From: Sagittula sp048553715
GTDB lineage: Bacteria > Pseudomonadota > Alphaproteobacteria > Rhodobacterales > Rhodobacteraceae
DNA length: 64,000 bases
Reading direction: 5' to 3'
Assembly: GCF_048553715.1 (NCBI RefSeq)
Contig: NZ_JBLZNC010000001.1
Coordinates: 372,001 to 436,000 of the forward strand
Shown here: one piece after another, positions 27,085 through 37,180 of the stretch
How the letters are laid out: each line of letters begins with the position of its first letter
How positions within the stretch are numbered: the first letter of the stretch is position 1
The notes under the pieces: generated by a model
Database searches by the model: none
The model's input: the letters and a program-made list of their open reading frames with translations, nothing else
What the model was told of the DNA's origin: nothing
Made by a program: the position numbers and the translations under genes

Positions 27085-29001
27085 TCAGGCGATAGGCTGG
27101 CGCAGCACGGCGAGTGGCGCAAGCCGTTGCCCCGCGACCTCATGTTCCGTGGTGTCGTGGTTGAACCAGAAGACCTCGGTCGCGGTGCGGCGGCGGCGGA
27201 CGCCTTCGGGCAGGGTGATGGTGTCCAGCCCGGCGCGTTTTGCGATCCCCTCCATCACCCGGATCAGGGCTGGCTGGTCCAGCCAAGCCGCAAGGTAGGT
27301 GATCTGGTGCGACCGGGCGGTGACGATGCTGCCGTCGCTGGCGCGGGTCAGATCGGTCAGGGTGGTTTCGATCACATCGCGGTAGCCGGTGATATGGCCG
27401 CCGTCGCTGGCGATGGGCATATCGGGGCGTAGGCTTTCGACGCGGGCCACCGTGACGTCGAGACCCGGCATGGCAGGCGGCAGCGGCACCGGCGTTTGCA
27501 TGTCTGCGCTGCGGGCTGCCGTGCGCGGGCCGATGACGACCTCGGCCCCGCAGGCGGCCAGCGCGGCCTTGTCTTCATCGCTCAGGATCATCTGGCCGGG
27601 CACACAGATCATGCGGTAGCCCGTCAGATCTGCACCGGGGCGCAGGATGTCGATGGACAGACCCAGTTTGCGTAAGGCCCGATAGGTGTCGAGCACGAGG
27701 TCGAAATAGCTTAGCCCCGCGCCATGCGGCTGGATCGACCATGCCCAATCGGATTCGTAATCGAAGAACAATCCGACATCCGCCTGAACGGGGGTCACAT
27801 CCGGCGCCTGAGCCAATTCGTCGGCGACCTGACGTGCCTCGGCCAAGGCCGGGGCCGGGGCGCTGTCGGGACGCAGCATGCCTGCGTGCATCATCTCTTG
27901 GGCCATGGGGGCCTGACGCCAGCGGAAGTAGCACACAGCCTCGGCCCCATGGGCGAAGGCCTCCCACGACCACAGGCGCACCATTCCGGGCAGCGGATCG
28001 GGGTTGTAGGGCGCCCAGTTCACCGGTCCGGGCTGTTGTTCCATCACCCACCAGCGGCCCCGCCCGACCGCGCGGTACAGATCGTGGTGCAGCGCCTGAA
28101 AATCGGGATCGCCTTGGCGCGCGTAGCGGCGTTTATGCTCGGACGGGGCGTCGATGCGGTCCTCGAGGAAACCCAGCGGGTAGCTGTCCCAGCTGGCGAT
28201 TTCCAGATCGTCGCCCACGCGGAAATGGTCGAAATCGGTGATCCGCCCCATGTAGTTATGCGCGATCGGCGCGGTGGAATAGCCGCGCAGAATGTCCACC
28301 TGACGGCGGTTGAACCGCACCACCTGATCGGACGAGAACCGCCGGAAGTCGAGCAGATGTGACGGGTTGGGTTCGGTCACGGTCAGGTTGGGCAGGTCGA
28401 TCTGGTCAAAGCTGTCGTACTCCATCGACCAGAACACATTGCCCCAGGCGGCATTGAGCGCGTCGATGTCGCCATCGTTGCCATCCCCTGCGTAGCGCGT
28501 CCGCAGCCAGTTGCGAAACGCTTGGCGCGCCGCGTTGCTATAAGACAGGATCGTGTCGTGGCAGCCGTATTCGTTATCGGTCTGCCATGCCGCCACATGC
28601 GGGTTCTGGCCATACCGTTCTGCCAGCCGCGTGACGATGAGGTCGCATTCGCGGGCATAGCCTTCGTGGCTGAAACAGTAATGCCTGCGCGAGCCGAATT
28701 TGCGCGGATGCCCCTCTGCGTCGCGGGCCAGCATATCGGGGTGCCGGTCCAGCATCCAGCGCGGCGGCGTCGCCGTCGGGGTGCCCAGAACCACGCGAAG
28801 GCCCGCGCGGCCCAGCACCTCGATCGCGTCATCGAGCCAGTCAAAGCGGTATTGGCCCGGCGAAGGTTCGAGCCGCGACCATGCGAACTCACCGATCCGC
28901 ACCCATGTCAGACCGGCTTCGACCATGCGGCGGGCGTCGTCTTCCCAGATGTCGCGGGACCAGTGTTCAGGGTAATAGCAGGTGCCAAGGGTGCGTTTCA
29001 T
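27085..29001 (-). CDS. Beta-galactosidase, glycoside hydrolase family 42
   Basis: This 638-residue enzyme hydrolyses terminal beta-D-galactosides in the cytoplasm (no signal peptide). It has the GH42 layout: a TIM barrel with acid/base E144 in QTDNEYG and nucleophile E321 in VMEQQPGPVNWAPYN, a trimerisation-like domain with DVGLFFDYESDWAWSIQP, and a small C-terminal beta domain. N-terminal GTCYYPEHW is typical. It is the last gene of the galactoside operon, 13 bases after galM, and would release galactose for the downstream steps. Confidence 0.95.
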   Translation of the reverse strand: MKRTLGTCYYPEHWSRDIWEDDARRMVEAGLTWVRIGEFAWSRLEPSPGQYRFDWLDDAIEVLGRAGLRVVLGTPTATPPRWMLDRHPDMLARDAEGHPRKFGSRRHYCFSHEGYARECDLIVTRLAERYGQNPHVAAWQTDNEYGCHDTILSYSNAARQAFRNWLRTRYAGDGNDGDIDALNAAWGNVFWSMEYDSFDQIDLPNLTVTEPNPSHLLDFRRFSSDQVVRFNRRQVDILRGYSTAPIAHNYMGRITDFDHFRVGDDLEIASWDSYPLGFLEDRIDAPSEHKRRYARQGDPDFQALHHDLYRAVGRGRWWVMEQQPGPVNWAPYNPDPLPGMVRLWSWEAFAHGAEAVCYFRWRQAPMAQEMMHAGMLRPDSAPAPALAEARQVADELAQAPDVTPVQADVGLFFDYESDWAWSIQPHGAGLSYFDLVLDTYRALRKLGLSIDILRPGADLTGYRMICVPGQMILSDEDKAALAACGAEVVIGPRTAARSADMQTPVPLPPAMPGLDVTVARVESLRPDMPIASDGGHITGYRDVIETTLTDLTRASDGSIVTARSHQITYLAAWLDQPALIRVMEGIAKRAGLDTITLPEGVRRRRTATEVFWFNHDTTEHEVAGQRLAPLAVLRQPIA

Positions 29002-29014
29002 GTCGGTTCCGTGG

Positions 29015-30037
29015 TCAATTGCTCTGCGCCGCAGAGACAGTCTGGGAGTGGATCACGCGGTATTCCGTGATCTGGTGATAGCGGTCGTCGGGACGCAGAA
29101 TTGCGTCGGGAAAGCCCGTCTGGTTGGGGCTGTCGGGCCAGCATTGGGTTTCCAGCGCAAGTCCTGCGCGCGGCCCGTACCGGCGACCGTCCAGCCCTGA
29201 CAGCCCTGTGGCTTGCAAATGCGCTGCATTATAAACCTGCACACCCGTCTGAGTAGAAGAGACACGTAGCGTCACCTGACCGCCCGGGGCCTGCAGATGG
29301 GCAATCGGGCGCAAAGGAACGGTCTGCCGGGCAAGGCAAAAAGTGTGGTCAATCAACTGTGCGCCGATCGGGCGGGCGCGGCGAAAGTCAAAACGTGTTC
29401 CGGCCACGGGCGCGATCTCTCCGGTCGGGATCTGGTTGGCATCGGTGGGCAAGTAGCCGTCGGCGGCGATTTGCAGCAGGTGGTGATCCACGCAGTCGCC
29501 GCCGTCCAGCGTGAAATAGCCGTGATGGGCCAGTGACACAGCGGTGGGCGCGTCACAGGTGGCTGACAGCGCGATGCGCAAGGCGGCCTGATCGGTGATC
29601 GACAGCTGTGCGGTGATGTCCAGCGCGCCGGGAAACCCCATGTGCCCGTCGGGCTGATGCAAGGTCAGGGTCACAAAGGCGCGCTCATGCGCGGCGACGG
29701 ACCAAAGCGCCGCGTGACAGCCGTCAGGCCCACCATGCAGGCAGTTGCCACTGCCCTCATTCGCGGCGAGGTGGTGGAGGGTGCCGTCGATCTGCAGATG
29801 CGCGCCCCGAAGCCGGTTGGCGAAACGTCCCACGATGGCGCCAAAGTAGCGCATCGGCCCCAGATAGGCGTCCAGCGTGGGGCTGCCCAGCACCAAAGGA
29901 TGCGGATGCCCCGACAGGCGCAGATCCTGCACGATGGCTCCGAGCGTCAGCACATGGGCGGTCAGCCCCGCGTTGGTGATGGTCAGCCGCTCCACAGCGC
30001 GCCCGCAGGGCAGATGACCAAAGACCGCCGTTGTCAC
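29015..30037 (-). CDS. galM: Aldose 1-epimerase (galactose mutarotase)
   Basis: It interconverts alpha and beta anomers of galactose, which lets galactose released by either galactosidase enter one dehydrogenase route. The 340-residue protein has GRFANRLRGA, catalytic His in SLAHHGYFTLDG, and catalytic Glu in LALETQCWPDSPNQ. The start is GTG and overlaps the dgoA stop as GTGA (30034-30037), a sign of translational coupling. Confidence 0.93.
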   Translation of the reverse strand: MTTAVFGHLPCGRAVERLTITNAGLTAHVLTLGAIVQDLRLSGHPHPLVLGSPTLDAYLGPMRYFGAIVGRFANRLRGAHLQIDGTLHHLAANEGSGNCLHGGPDGCHAALWSVAAHERAFVTLTLHQPDGHMGFPGALDITAQLSITDQAALRIALSATCDAPTAVSLAHHGYFTLDGGDCVDHHLLQIAADGYLPTDANQIPTGEIAPVAGTRFDFRRARPIGAQLIDHTFCLARQTVPLRPIAHLQAPGGQVTLRVSSTQTGVQVYNAAHLQATGLSGLDGRRYGPRAGLALETQCWPDSPNQTGFPDAILRPDDRYHQITEYRVIHSQTVSAAQSN

Positions 30038-30639
30038 GCTTTGGCCGCGTCATAGGCTGCGACGATCTCCTGGGCGCGGGCGGAAACTTCGGCGGCAGAC
30101 ATGCCCGGTTTGTAGACCCCCGTGCCCATTCCAAAGCCGGTGACACCGGCGCCAAACCAGTCCGCGAAATCGGACGGGCCGACACCGCCCACAGCATAGG
30201 TTTTCGCCGCGGGCGGCAGCACGGCCTTGATCGCCGACAGCCCTTTGGTGCCCAGCAAAAGTGCGGGAAAGAACTTCAGCCCGTCCGCGCCATGGCGCAG
30301 GGCGGTGAAACATTCCGTGGGCGTGGCCACACCGGGATAGGAGGCCATCCCCAACGCCTTGGTGCGGTCGATGACGTCGGGGTTGCAATCGGGCGATACG
30401 ATCAGCGTGCCGCCTGCTGCATGCACCGCGTCGACATCGGCGGTGGTCAGAACCGTGCCTGCGCCGATGCGCGCCCGTCCCGCCAGCCCTTTGGCCAACG
30501 TTTCGATCGATTGCAGCGGATCTGGTGAATTCAGCGGCACCTCGATGACGTCGATGCCAGCCGTAACCAGCGCCTCGCCGATGGGCAGCACCGCATCGGG
30601 GGTGACGCCACGCAGGATGGCAATGATCTCTCGGCTCAT
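30034..30639 (-). CDS. dgoA: 2-dehydro-3-deoxy-6-phosphogalactonate aldolase
   Basis: This class I aldolase splits KDPGal to pyruvate and glyceraldehyde-3-phosphate. The 201-residue KDPG/KDPGal barrel has E33 in VIEVPLNSP and the Schiff-base lysine K122 in GLKFFPA. The VPLNSP form is the one typical of KDPGal aldolases, in contrast to VTLRTP in KDPG aldolases. It overlaps dgoK by ATGA (30636-30639) and galM by GTGA, so all three are translated as a unit. Confidence 0.94.
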   Translation of the reverse strand: MSREIIAILRGVTPDAVLPIGEALVTAGIDVIEVPLNSPDPLQSIETLAKGLAGRARIGAGTVLTTADVDAVHAAGGTLIVSPDCNPDVIDRTKALGMASYPGVATPTECFTALRHGADGLKFFPALLLGTKGLSAIKAVLPPAAKTYAVGGVGPSDFADWFGAGVTGFGMGTGVYKPGMSAAEVSARAQEIVAAYDAAKA

Positions 30640-31541
30640 TGGGTGGTCTCCTTGTAGGCGGCGGTCAGCCCCGCCAGAACGATATCTGCGCCATCGACCC
30701 CGCGCGCCTCTACGCCTTGGGCCTTGAGCGCGCGGCCATAGAGCGCCTGCAGCCGTGGCGCGCCGATCAAAACGACCTGTTGACCCAGCCAGTATTCCTT
30801 GGCCCCTGCAAGTTCGAGCCCGATCAACATGCCCGACAGGCGGGCGCGGGCCGTGGCCGGGGACAGACCGTCCAAAAGGCCAGCGGCGCGCAGACCGAAC
30901 AGCCGTGCAGCAAACCGCTGCGGCGCGCCCATGGCGTCGGCCAGAGCTTCGTCAAAGGCGGCCTCGTCCCAGTCGTCAGATGTCACGGAATGGCGCAGCA
31001 CCGATTGGCCAGACAGCAGGTCGAACATCTCGCCGGTCATGAAGGTGCGAAAGCTGACGATTTCCTCGGCGCTGATGTGGACCCATTTGCTGTGGGTGCC
31101 GGGCAGGCAGATCACACCGTCAAACTGCGGGTCCGCGCCAAGATATCCGGCGATCTGTGTCTCTTCGCCGCGCATCACATCTGCGGGGCTGGCTTGTTTC
31201 AGACCGGGCAGAATGCGCACATCCAGCCGGTCATCGCGCACCAGTGGACGGATGGCCTGCGCGGCGCGCGGCGCCTTGCACGGCACCTTGCGATAGGGCG
31301 CCTCGGCCCAGCCCTGTTTCGCGCCGACCATGCCGCAGGCCAGCACGGGGATGCGGTGGTCCGGCAGATAGGGCGCGACCAGATCCAGCAAGGCTGTCTC
31401 GAACTGGTCGGGGGCCAGACGCCCCATCCCCTGATCAGAGCTGAGCGCTGCGCGCACCGCGCCATCCTCGCCCATGACCCAGACCCGCAGGTTCGAGGTG
31501 CCCCAATCCATGGCAAGCCAATCGGCCTGTGTCGTCGTCAT
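30636..31541 (-). CDS. dgoK: 2-dehydro-3-deoxygalactonokinase
   Basis: It phosphorylates 2-keto-3-deoxygalactonate with ATP, the step before the aldolase. The 301-residue protein has the ASKHA-type start MDWGTSNLRVWVM, then GMVGAKQGWAEAPY and LPGTHSKWVH, all characteristic of DgoK. AAGGACTAACCAAG precedes the ATG. It is 42 bases downstream of the dehydratase and overlaps dgoA. Confidence 0.93.
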   Translation of the reverse strand: MTTTQADWLAMDWGTSNLRVWVMGEDGAVRAALSSDQGMGRLAPDQFETALLDLVAPYLPDHRIPVLACGMVGAKQGWAEAPYRKVPCKAPRAAQAIRPLVRDDRLDVRILPGLKQASPADVMRGEETQIAGYLGADPQFDGVICLPGTHSKWVHISAEEIVSFRTFMTGEMFDLLSGQSVLRHSVTSDDWDEAAFDEALADAMGAPQRFAARLFGLRAAGLLDGLSPATARARLSGMLIGLELAGAKEYWLGQQVVLIGAPRLQALYGRALKAQGVEARGVDGADIVLAGLTAAYKETTQ

Positions 31542-31583
31542 CTTGGTTAGTCCTTTGTGCCTTGTCCCGCGGGAAGACTTAGA

Positions 31584-33293
31584 TCAGTGGCTTTCGCGCG
31601 TCACGGGGCGGGTGTCCTTTCCGACCAGAAAATCCAGATCGGCGCCCTGATCGGCCTGCAACACGTGATCGACATACATCTTGGCATAGCCACGGGTGTA
31701 ATGCGGTTCAGGCGGGGTCCATGCGGCGCGGCGCGCGGCCAGCTCGGCCTCGGGCACCAGCAGGTCCAGCACGCCGTCGCGGGCGGAGACGCGGATGCGG
31801 TCGCCGGTCTGCACCAACGCCAGCGGCCCGCCGTCGTTGGCCTCGGGTGCTACATGCAGGATCACCGTGCCAAAGGCCGTGCCGGACATGCGCGCGTCAG
31901 AGATCCGCACCATATCCCGCAGCCCCTGTTTGACCAGCTTGGCGGGCAGGGGCATGTCACCCACTTCCGGCATGCCGGGATAGCCCTTGGGGCCGCAGCC
32001 CTTGAGCACCAGAATGCTGTCGGGCGTCACCGGCAGATCCTCGCGGTCGATATTGGCCTTGAGGTCCTCGATGGTCTCGAAAACAAAGGCCTCGCCCTCA
32101 TGTTCAAGCAGGGCATCGGTGGCCGCCGAGGGTTTGACGATGGCCCCGCGCGGCGCAAGCGTCCCTTTGAGCACCCGCAGACCGGAGGCCGGTTTCAGCG
32201 GCGCATCAAACGGATAGATCACATCGCGGTTATAACATTCCGCGCCGTCGTGATAGACGGACAGATCGCCGCCCAGAACGGTGCGCGCAGGCCGCAGCAG
32301 ATGGGCAATTTCCGCCAGAACGGCGGGCATGCCACCGGCGTAGCAGAAATCCTCCATCAGGTATTTGCCCGACGGCATGCAGTTGACCAGCAGGGGAATA
32401 TCGCTGCCCAGCTCGAAATCCTTGAGGCTGAGGTCCACCCCGACGCGCCCCGCCAAAGCCAGCAGATGCATCACCGAATTGGTCGACCCGCCCACGGCGG
32501 CATTGGCGATGATCGCGTTTTCGAAACTTTCGCGGGTGATAACATCGGACAGTTTCAGATCTTCCTCGACCATCTCGACGATGCGGCGGCCTGTCATATG
32601 CGCCAGCGCCCCGCGCCGCGCATCGACCGCCGGAAGGGCTGCGTTGGTGGGCAGCGCAATGCCAAGCGCTTCGGTCAGGGAGGCCATGGTCGATGCGGTG
32701 CCCATGGTCATGCACACGCCCTTGGACCGGCTCATGCCGCTTTCAGTGGCCATGAAATCGGCCAGCGTCATCTCGCCCGCTTTGACCGCGGTGGCGAACT
32801 TGCGCACATCGGTGCCCGAGCCCAGATCGCGGCCTTTCCATTTGCCGTTCAGCATTGGCCCGGAGGAGACAACAATCGTCGGCAGATCGACCGAGGCCGC
32901 GCCCATCAACTGCCCCGGCGTGGTCTTGTCACAGCCGCCCAACAGAACGACGCCGTCGATGCCATAGGCGCGAATGGATTCCTCGACGTCCATGGCCAGA
33001 AGGTTGCGAAACAGCATGGCCGTGGGCTTCATCTGCGTCTCGCCAAGGCTCATGACCGGGAATTCCACCGGAAAGCCGCCTGCCTCCCAGACGCCGCGTT
33101 TCACCGCCTCGGCCAGATCGCGCAGGCCGGAATTGCACGGGGTCAGCTCTGACCACGTGTTGCAGATGCCGATGACAGGGCGGCCATCAAAGGCATGGTC
33201 CGGAAAGCCCTGATTTTTCATCCACGAGCGGCGGATAAACCCGTCCTTGTCGATCATCCCGTACCAGTTGCTGCTGCGGCGGTCCTTGGTCAT
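31584..33293 (-). CDS. IlvD/Edd family aldonate dehydratase (galactonate or arabonate type)
   Basis: This 569-residue iron-sulfur dehydratase is close in sequence to L-arabonate dehydratases (MTKDRRSSNWYGM, HVDTGADLDFL-like C-terminus). Cluster cysteines are C53 (TPCNSG), C121 (GGCDKTTPG) and C194 (GVCMTMGTAST); K123 is the carbamylated metal lysine of the family. In this operon the likely substrate is D-galactonate, giving 2-keto-3-deoxygalactonate for DgoK. Arabonate and fuconate are known alternatives, since the family is promiscuous. AAAGGAGACC precedes the start, which overlaps the alpha-galactosidase stop as ATGA. Confidence 0.9.
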   Translation of the reverse strand: MTKDRRSSNWYGMIDKDGFIRRSWMKNQGFPDHAFDGRPVIGICNTWSELTPCNSGLRDLAEAVKRGVWEAGGFPVEFPVMSLGETQMKPTAMLFRNLLAMDVEESIRAYGIDGVVLLGGCDKTTPGQLMGAASVDLPTIVVSSGPMLNGKWKGRDLGSGTDVRKFATAVKAGEMTLADFMATESGMSRSKGVCMTMGTASTMASLTEALGIALPTNAALPAVDARRGALAHMTGRRIVEMVEEDLKLSDVITRESFENAIIANAAVGGSTNSVMHLLALAGRVGVDLSLKDFELGSDIPLLVNCMPSGKYLMEDFCYAGGMPAVLAEIAHLLRPARTVLGGDLSVYHDGAECYNRDVIYPFDAPLKPASGLRVLKGTLAPRGAIVKPSAATDALLEHEGEAFVFETIEDLKANIDREDLPVTPDSILVLKGCGPKGYPGMPEVGDMPLPAKLVKQGLRDMVRISDARMSGTAFGTVILHVAPEANDGGPLALVQTGDRIRVSARDGVLDLLVPEAELAARRAAWTPPEPHYTRGYAKMYVDHVLQADQGADLDFLVGKDTRPVTRESH

Positions 33294-35374
33294 AGGCGGT
33301 CTCCTTTGACGACCCACATGGTTTCGGGGAAATCCCACGGCAGCGTCAAACCGTGCGACATCAGGAATTGGCCGGACAGCTCCAGTGCTGCGGACTTGAT
33401 CATCTGGTGCCCGCGCGACAGCCCCTTGGCATCCGCGCGGTTGACCAGCGCGATGCGGTAGCGCGCCGCAGGGTCCAGCCCGCACAGGCGCAGTGGGCGC
33501 GGCACGGTTTGCGCGCCTGTGGTGGCTTTTCCGGCAAAGACCACGAATTGCGCGCCGTCACGGGCCAGTTGCAGTTCTGCCATCACCGACGCATCCGCGC
33601 TGTCGAGGCGCAGGATATCCGCCGTGGCCATCCAGTCGCGGTTGGCCTTCCACCAGGTGGTCACCTCTGTCAGCACACGGCCCTCTTCGTCGGTCAGCTC
33701 GCGCGGGTCCATCTCGAACCCCATGTGCCGCTGCGCCGCGACCCATGCGCGAAAGCGGATGTCGATCATCCGCCCCGAGGTATGGCATTTGCGCGGGCCC
33801 ACGTGGCTGCCGGTCACAGCCAAAGGCAAAAACAGCGCCGCCTCGTGCTGCATGCGCAGACGTTCTACTGCGTCGTTGCTGTCGGACAGCCAGACGCGGT
33901 GCGTCCGTTCCAAGACGCCAAAGTCGATCCGCCCCCCGCCAGAGGAACAGCTTTCGATCTCGACCTTGGGGAAGGCCGCGCGCAGCCGGTCAAGAAGCGC
34001 ATAAAAGCCGCGCGCCTGTGCGGCGTCGGGCGTGGGCAACACGCGGTTGTGGTCCCATTTGATATAATCGATGTCGTAGGCGGACAGGATCGCGGCGATG
34101 GCGTCGAACAGGTAATCGCGCACCTCCGCGCGGGCCATGTCCAGAACGCGCTGCTGGCGGCCTTCGATCTGGTCGGGCAGCCCAAGGATCCAGTCGGGAT
34201 GCGCCCGTGCCAGATCGCTGTCCATCGACACCATCTCCGGCTCGAACCACAGGCCAAAACGCATACCCAAACCGTGAATGTGGTCGATCAGCGGGGTAAA
34301 ACCATCGGGCCATTTGCGCCGGTCGATCTGCCAGTCGCCCAGACTGGTGGTGTCGTCATCGCGCAACCCGAACCAGCCGTCATCCAGCACAAAGCGTTCC
34401 GCCCCAAGCGCCGCTGCGCGGTCCGCGATGGCGGTGAGCGCATCAAGGTCATGATCAAAGTAGATCGCCTCCCAGCAATTGTAATGCACCGGGCGCGGGC
34501 GATCGGGATCGGGCCATTGCACCACGTGATCACGCAGATGCCGCTGGAACGCCACGGCGCAGCCATTTAGCCCGCTGGCGGAGTAGACGGCATAGAGCTT
34601 GGCACTTGTGAACTCTGTCGCGGGGGCAAGCTCGGTCCCGCCCGCGTGGCCGAACTGGACCTGACGGCGGCCATCGGACAGCTCTTCGGCGATCATGCGG
34701 TGCCCGCCGGACCAGCCGTAATGCAGGGCGTAGGCCTCGCCGCCGGTGTTTGTCGCACCGCGACAAGGCAGGATCAGCGCGGGGAAATGTTCGTGACCGG
34801 TGCGGCCTGTGCGGTTGTCGCGCAGGCGGATGCCAGCGGTCCATGGCGTGTGGTTGGGCTGGAATTCTCCGATCCAGCGACCGGTGAAATCAATCATCTC
34901 GTCCGCAAGCTGCGGTGCGGGCATCACGGGGGCGGCCAGCCAATGCAGCCGCATGGGGTGATCGCATTGCAGGTGCGACTGTGCTTCCAGTATGCCGGTC
35001 TTGGCGTGGACCACAAACCGCGCGGTGTAGCGGACCCCCAAAGCCGGATCGGCGTAGGTCAGCGTCAGCGCCGTGTCGGTCTGCTGCGCGTCAGACAGAC
35101 GGAAATCGGGCAGCACCTGCGCGCCGTTCTGATCGTGCAGCACCAGACCCGGCTGGCCGGGGAAGGTATGCCGCGCGTCAGGACAGATCGACAGGTCTGG
35201 ATTGGCGTCCAGCATCCCGCCGGTGACATCCAGCACCGATGCCTCTGCCAATGCCGTCAGGTCTTCGCCGTCAGGCAGCCGTGCGCCCCAATAGGTGACG
35301 CAGGCCATGCGGCTGTCATGGCTGGCCAGCACCAAGGTCTGACCCACCGTATCAAGGCGCCATGTCTGGATCAT
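33290..35374 (-). CDS. Alpha-galactosidase, glycoside hydrolase family 36
   Basis: This 694-residue enzyme removes terminal alpha-D-galactose, for example from melibiose, raffinose or galactosylglycerol. It has an N-terminal beta-sandwich, then a TIM barrel with nucleophile D441 in YIKWDHNR, CSSGGGRIDFG for substrate binding, and SDSNDAVERLRMQ holding the acid/base Asp. WFEPEMVS is also diagnostic. There is no signal peptide, so oligosaccharides are taken up intact and cut inside. The start at 35374 overlaps the stop of the upstream permease as ATGA. The stop overlaps the dehydratase start in the same way. Confidence 0.94.
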   Translation of the reverse strand: MIQTWRLDTVGQTLVLASHDSRMACVTYWGARLPDGEDLTALAEASVLDVTGGMLDANPDLSICPDARHTFPGQPGLVLHDQNGAQVLPDFRLSDAQQTDTALTLTYADPALGVRYTARFVVHAKTGILEAQSHLQCDHPMRLHWLAAPVMPAPQLADEMIDFTGRWIGEFQPNHTPWTAGIRLRDNRTGRTGHEHFPALILPCRGATNTGGEAYALHYGWSGGHRMIAEELSDGRRQVQFGHAGGTELAPATEFTSAKLYAVYSASGLNGCAVAFQRHLRDHVVQWPDPDRPRPVHYNCWEAIYFDHDLDALTAIADRAAALGAERFVLDDGWFGLRDDDTTSLGDWQIDRRKWPDGFTPLIDHIHGLGMRFGLWFEPEMVSMDSDLARAHPDWILGLPDQIEGRQQRVLDMARAEVRDYLFDAIAAILSAYDIDYIKWDHNRVLPTPDAAQARGFYALLDRLRAAFPKVEIESCSSGGGRIDFGVLERTHRVWLSDSNDAVERLRMQHEAALFLPLAVTGSHVGPRKCHTSGRMIDIRFRAWVAAQRHMGFEMDPRELTDEEGRVLTEVTTWWKANRDWMATADILRLDSADASVMAELQLARDGAQFVVFAGKATTGAQTVPRPLRLCGLDPAARYRIALVNRADAKGLSRGHQMIKSAALELSGQFLMSHGLTLPWDFPETMWVVKGDRL

Positions 35375-36219
35375 TTCACCGCCCCAAGGGTCAGACCGGC
35401 GATAAAGTGGCGCTGCATGAGAAAGAACATCAGCACCGGCGGCAGCGCCGCCACGATGGAGCCTGCCGACACCAGATGCCACGCGGCGACCCATTGGCCG
35501 TTGAGCGAATACAGACCGGCGGTGATCGGCTGTTGATCGGCGCCCTGCGTCAGCACCGTCGCCCAGAAGTAATCGTTCCAGATGAAGGTGAAGATAAGCA
35601 CCGACAGCGCGGCCAGCGCAGGCTTCATCAGCGGCATCACCACGTACCAGAAGATGCGCAGCTCGCTGATGCCTTCGACGCGGGCGGCCTCGATCAGCTC
35701 ATAGGGCAGGGCGCGGATAAAGTTGCGCATGAACAGCGTGCAGAACCCCGCCTGAAAGGCGATGTGGAACAGCGCCAGACCATACCACGTGTTGTACATG
35801 CCCAGATCCAGCGTCAGATCGCGCACCGGCACCATCAGGATCTGGAAGGGCACAAAGTTGCCCGCGATGAACATGAAGAAGATCAGCAAGTTGCCTTTGA
35901 ACTTGTAGACCGCCAGCGCAAAGCCGGTCATGCAGCTGATGGCCACAGCACCGATCACCGTGGGGATCGTCACCTTGAAGCTGTTGAGGATATATTTGCC
36001 AATCGGCGTCTGCTTGAAGATCGCGGTGTAGTTTTCCAGCAGGTTAAAGCTGGTGGGCCAGCCCCAGTAGTTGCCCGCGGTGATGTCGCCCGCCGAGCGG
36101 ACAGAGGTCAGCGCCACGGCAATCAGCGGCAGCAGCCAGACGATCAGGGCCACGGGCAGGGCGATCTTGTAGATCGTCTGCGACAGCGGCGAGGTCTTTT
36201 CGATAGGTGTGGGAAACAT
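35371..36219 (-). CDS. Carbohydrate ABC transporter permease (MalG type)
   Basis: The 282-residue inner-membrane permease has six hydrophobic segments and the EAA loop EAARVEGISELRIFWYVVMPLMKPA, where the ATPase docks. It belongs to the CUT1 family for oligosaccharides. It is one base from the partner permease gene and overlaps the alpha-galactosidase start, which places hydrolysis and uptake in one transcript. Confidence 0.94.
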   Translation of the reverse strand: MFPTPIEKTSPLSQTIYKIALPVALIVWLLPLIAVALTSVRSAGDITAGNYWGWPTSFNLLENYTAIFKQTPIGKYILNSFKVTIPTVIGAVAISCMTGFALAVYKFKGNLLIFFMFIAGNFVPFQILMVPVRDLTLDLGMYNTWYGLALFHIAFQAGFCTLFMRNFIRALPYELIEAARVEGISELRIFWYVVMPLMKPALAALSVLIFTFIWNDYFWATVLTQGADQQPITAGLYSLNGQWVAAWHLVSAGSIVAALPPVLMFFLMQRHFIAGLTLGAVK

Positions 36220-36220
36220 C

Positions 36221-37147
36221 TCAGGCGCCTCTTTCGTCGCGGTACATCTTCCACAGGAAGCCGGTGATATAGATCATCATGATCAGGAACAGCACCACGG
36301 CGATGGCCGCGCCATAGCCCATGCGGAAGCCGTATTCGCTGAAGGCCTGTTCATACATGTAGAAGGCCAGAACCCGCGAGCTGCCCCAAGGTCCGCCGTC
36401 GGTCATGATAGAGATCAGGTCAAACGACCGCAGCGCCCCGATCACCGTGACCACGATGGCAATAAAGGTCGCGGGACGCAGTTGCGGCAGGATCACATAC
36501 CACAGCATCTTCAGCCCCTTGGCATTGTCGAGACGCGCGGCCTCGATCTGTTCGGGATCGACGGCGTTCAGGCCGGTTAGATACAGGATCATGCAATAGG
36601 CCGTCTGCGGCCAAAGACCGGCAGCGATGATGCCGTAGGTGACGTAATCTTCGTTGGCAAGCACGGCGATGGGTTCGATCCCGAACCATCCCAGCGCAAT
36701 ATTCATCAAGCCGTAGCTGGGGTCATAGAACCACGCAAAGACCAGACCCACAACGACCTGCGAGATCACGAAGGGGAAGAAAAACAGCGATTTATAGATG
36801 CGGATGCCGCGCACGGTCTGGTTCAGAAACAGCGCCACAAACAGCCCCATCGGGATTGCCAGCATATAAAGCACCAGCCAGATGACGTTGTTTTTCAGCG
36901 AGGTGTAGAACGCCTCGTCATCCATCAGCTCCGCATAGTTTGCCGTGCCGACCCATGTCTTATCGCCCAGACCGTCCCATTCGTAAAAAGACAGGCCAAT
37001 CGACTGAAAGATCGGCAGGATCACGTAGACCGTGAACATGAAAATACCGGGGGCAAGGAACAGCCACGGCGCTAGGCGTTGCTGGTTTTCCTTCCACCAA
37101 CTGCGGTGCACGGGGGGATGCGGATCGGGGAGCGTGGGGGCCGTCAT
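36221..37147 (-). CDS. Carbohydrate ABC transporter permease (MalF type)
   Basis: The 308-residue CUT1 permease has six to seven membrane segments and the EAA loop EAARLDNAKGLKMLWYVILPQLRPA. The N-terminal cytoplasmic stretch is polar (WWKENQQRLAPWLFL). It pairs with the MalG-type permease downstream and follows the binding-protein gene after an 83-base gap that contains a hairpin. Confidence 0.94.
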   Translation of the reverse strand: MTAPTLPDPHPPVHRSWWKENQQRLAPWLFLAPGIFMFTVYVILPIFQSIGLSFYEWDGLGDKTWVGTANYAELMDDEAFYTSLKNNVIWLVLYMLAIPMGLFVALFLNQTVRGIRIYKSLFFFPFVISQVVVGLVFAWFYDPSYGLMNIALGWFGIEPIAVLANEDYVTYGIIAAGLWPQTAYCMILYLTGLNAVDPEQIEAARLDNAKGLKMLWYVILPQLRPATFIAIVVTVIGALRSFDLISIMTDGGPWGSSRVLAFYMYEQAFSEYGFRMGYGAAIAVVLFLIMMIYITGFLWKMYRDERGA

Positions 37148-37180
37148 GACGTGCCTTCCTCGGACATGCGTGGACTGCGG

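Noticed and set aside
31557..33152. 531-codon frame antisense to the aldonate dehydratase
   Set aside because: It has no recognisable domain and lies wholly over a conserved gene.
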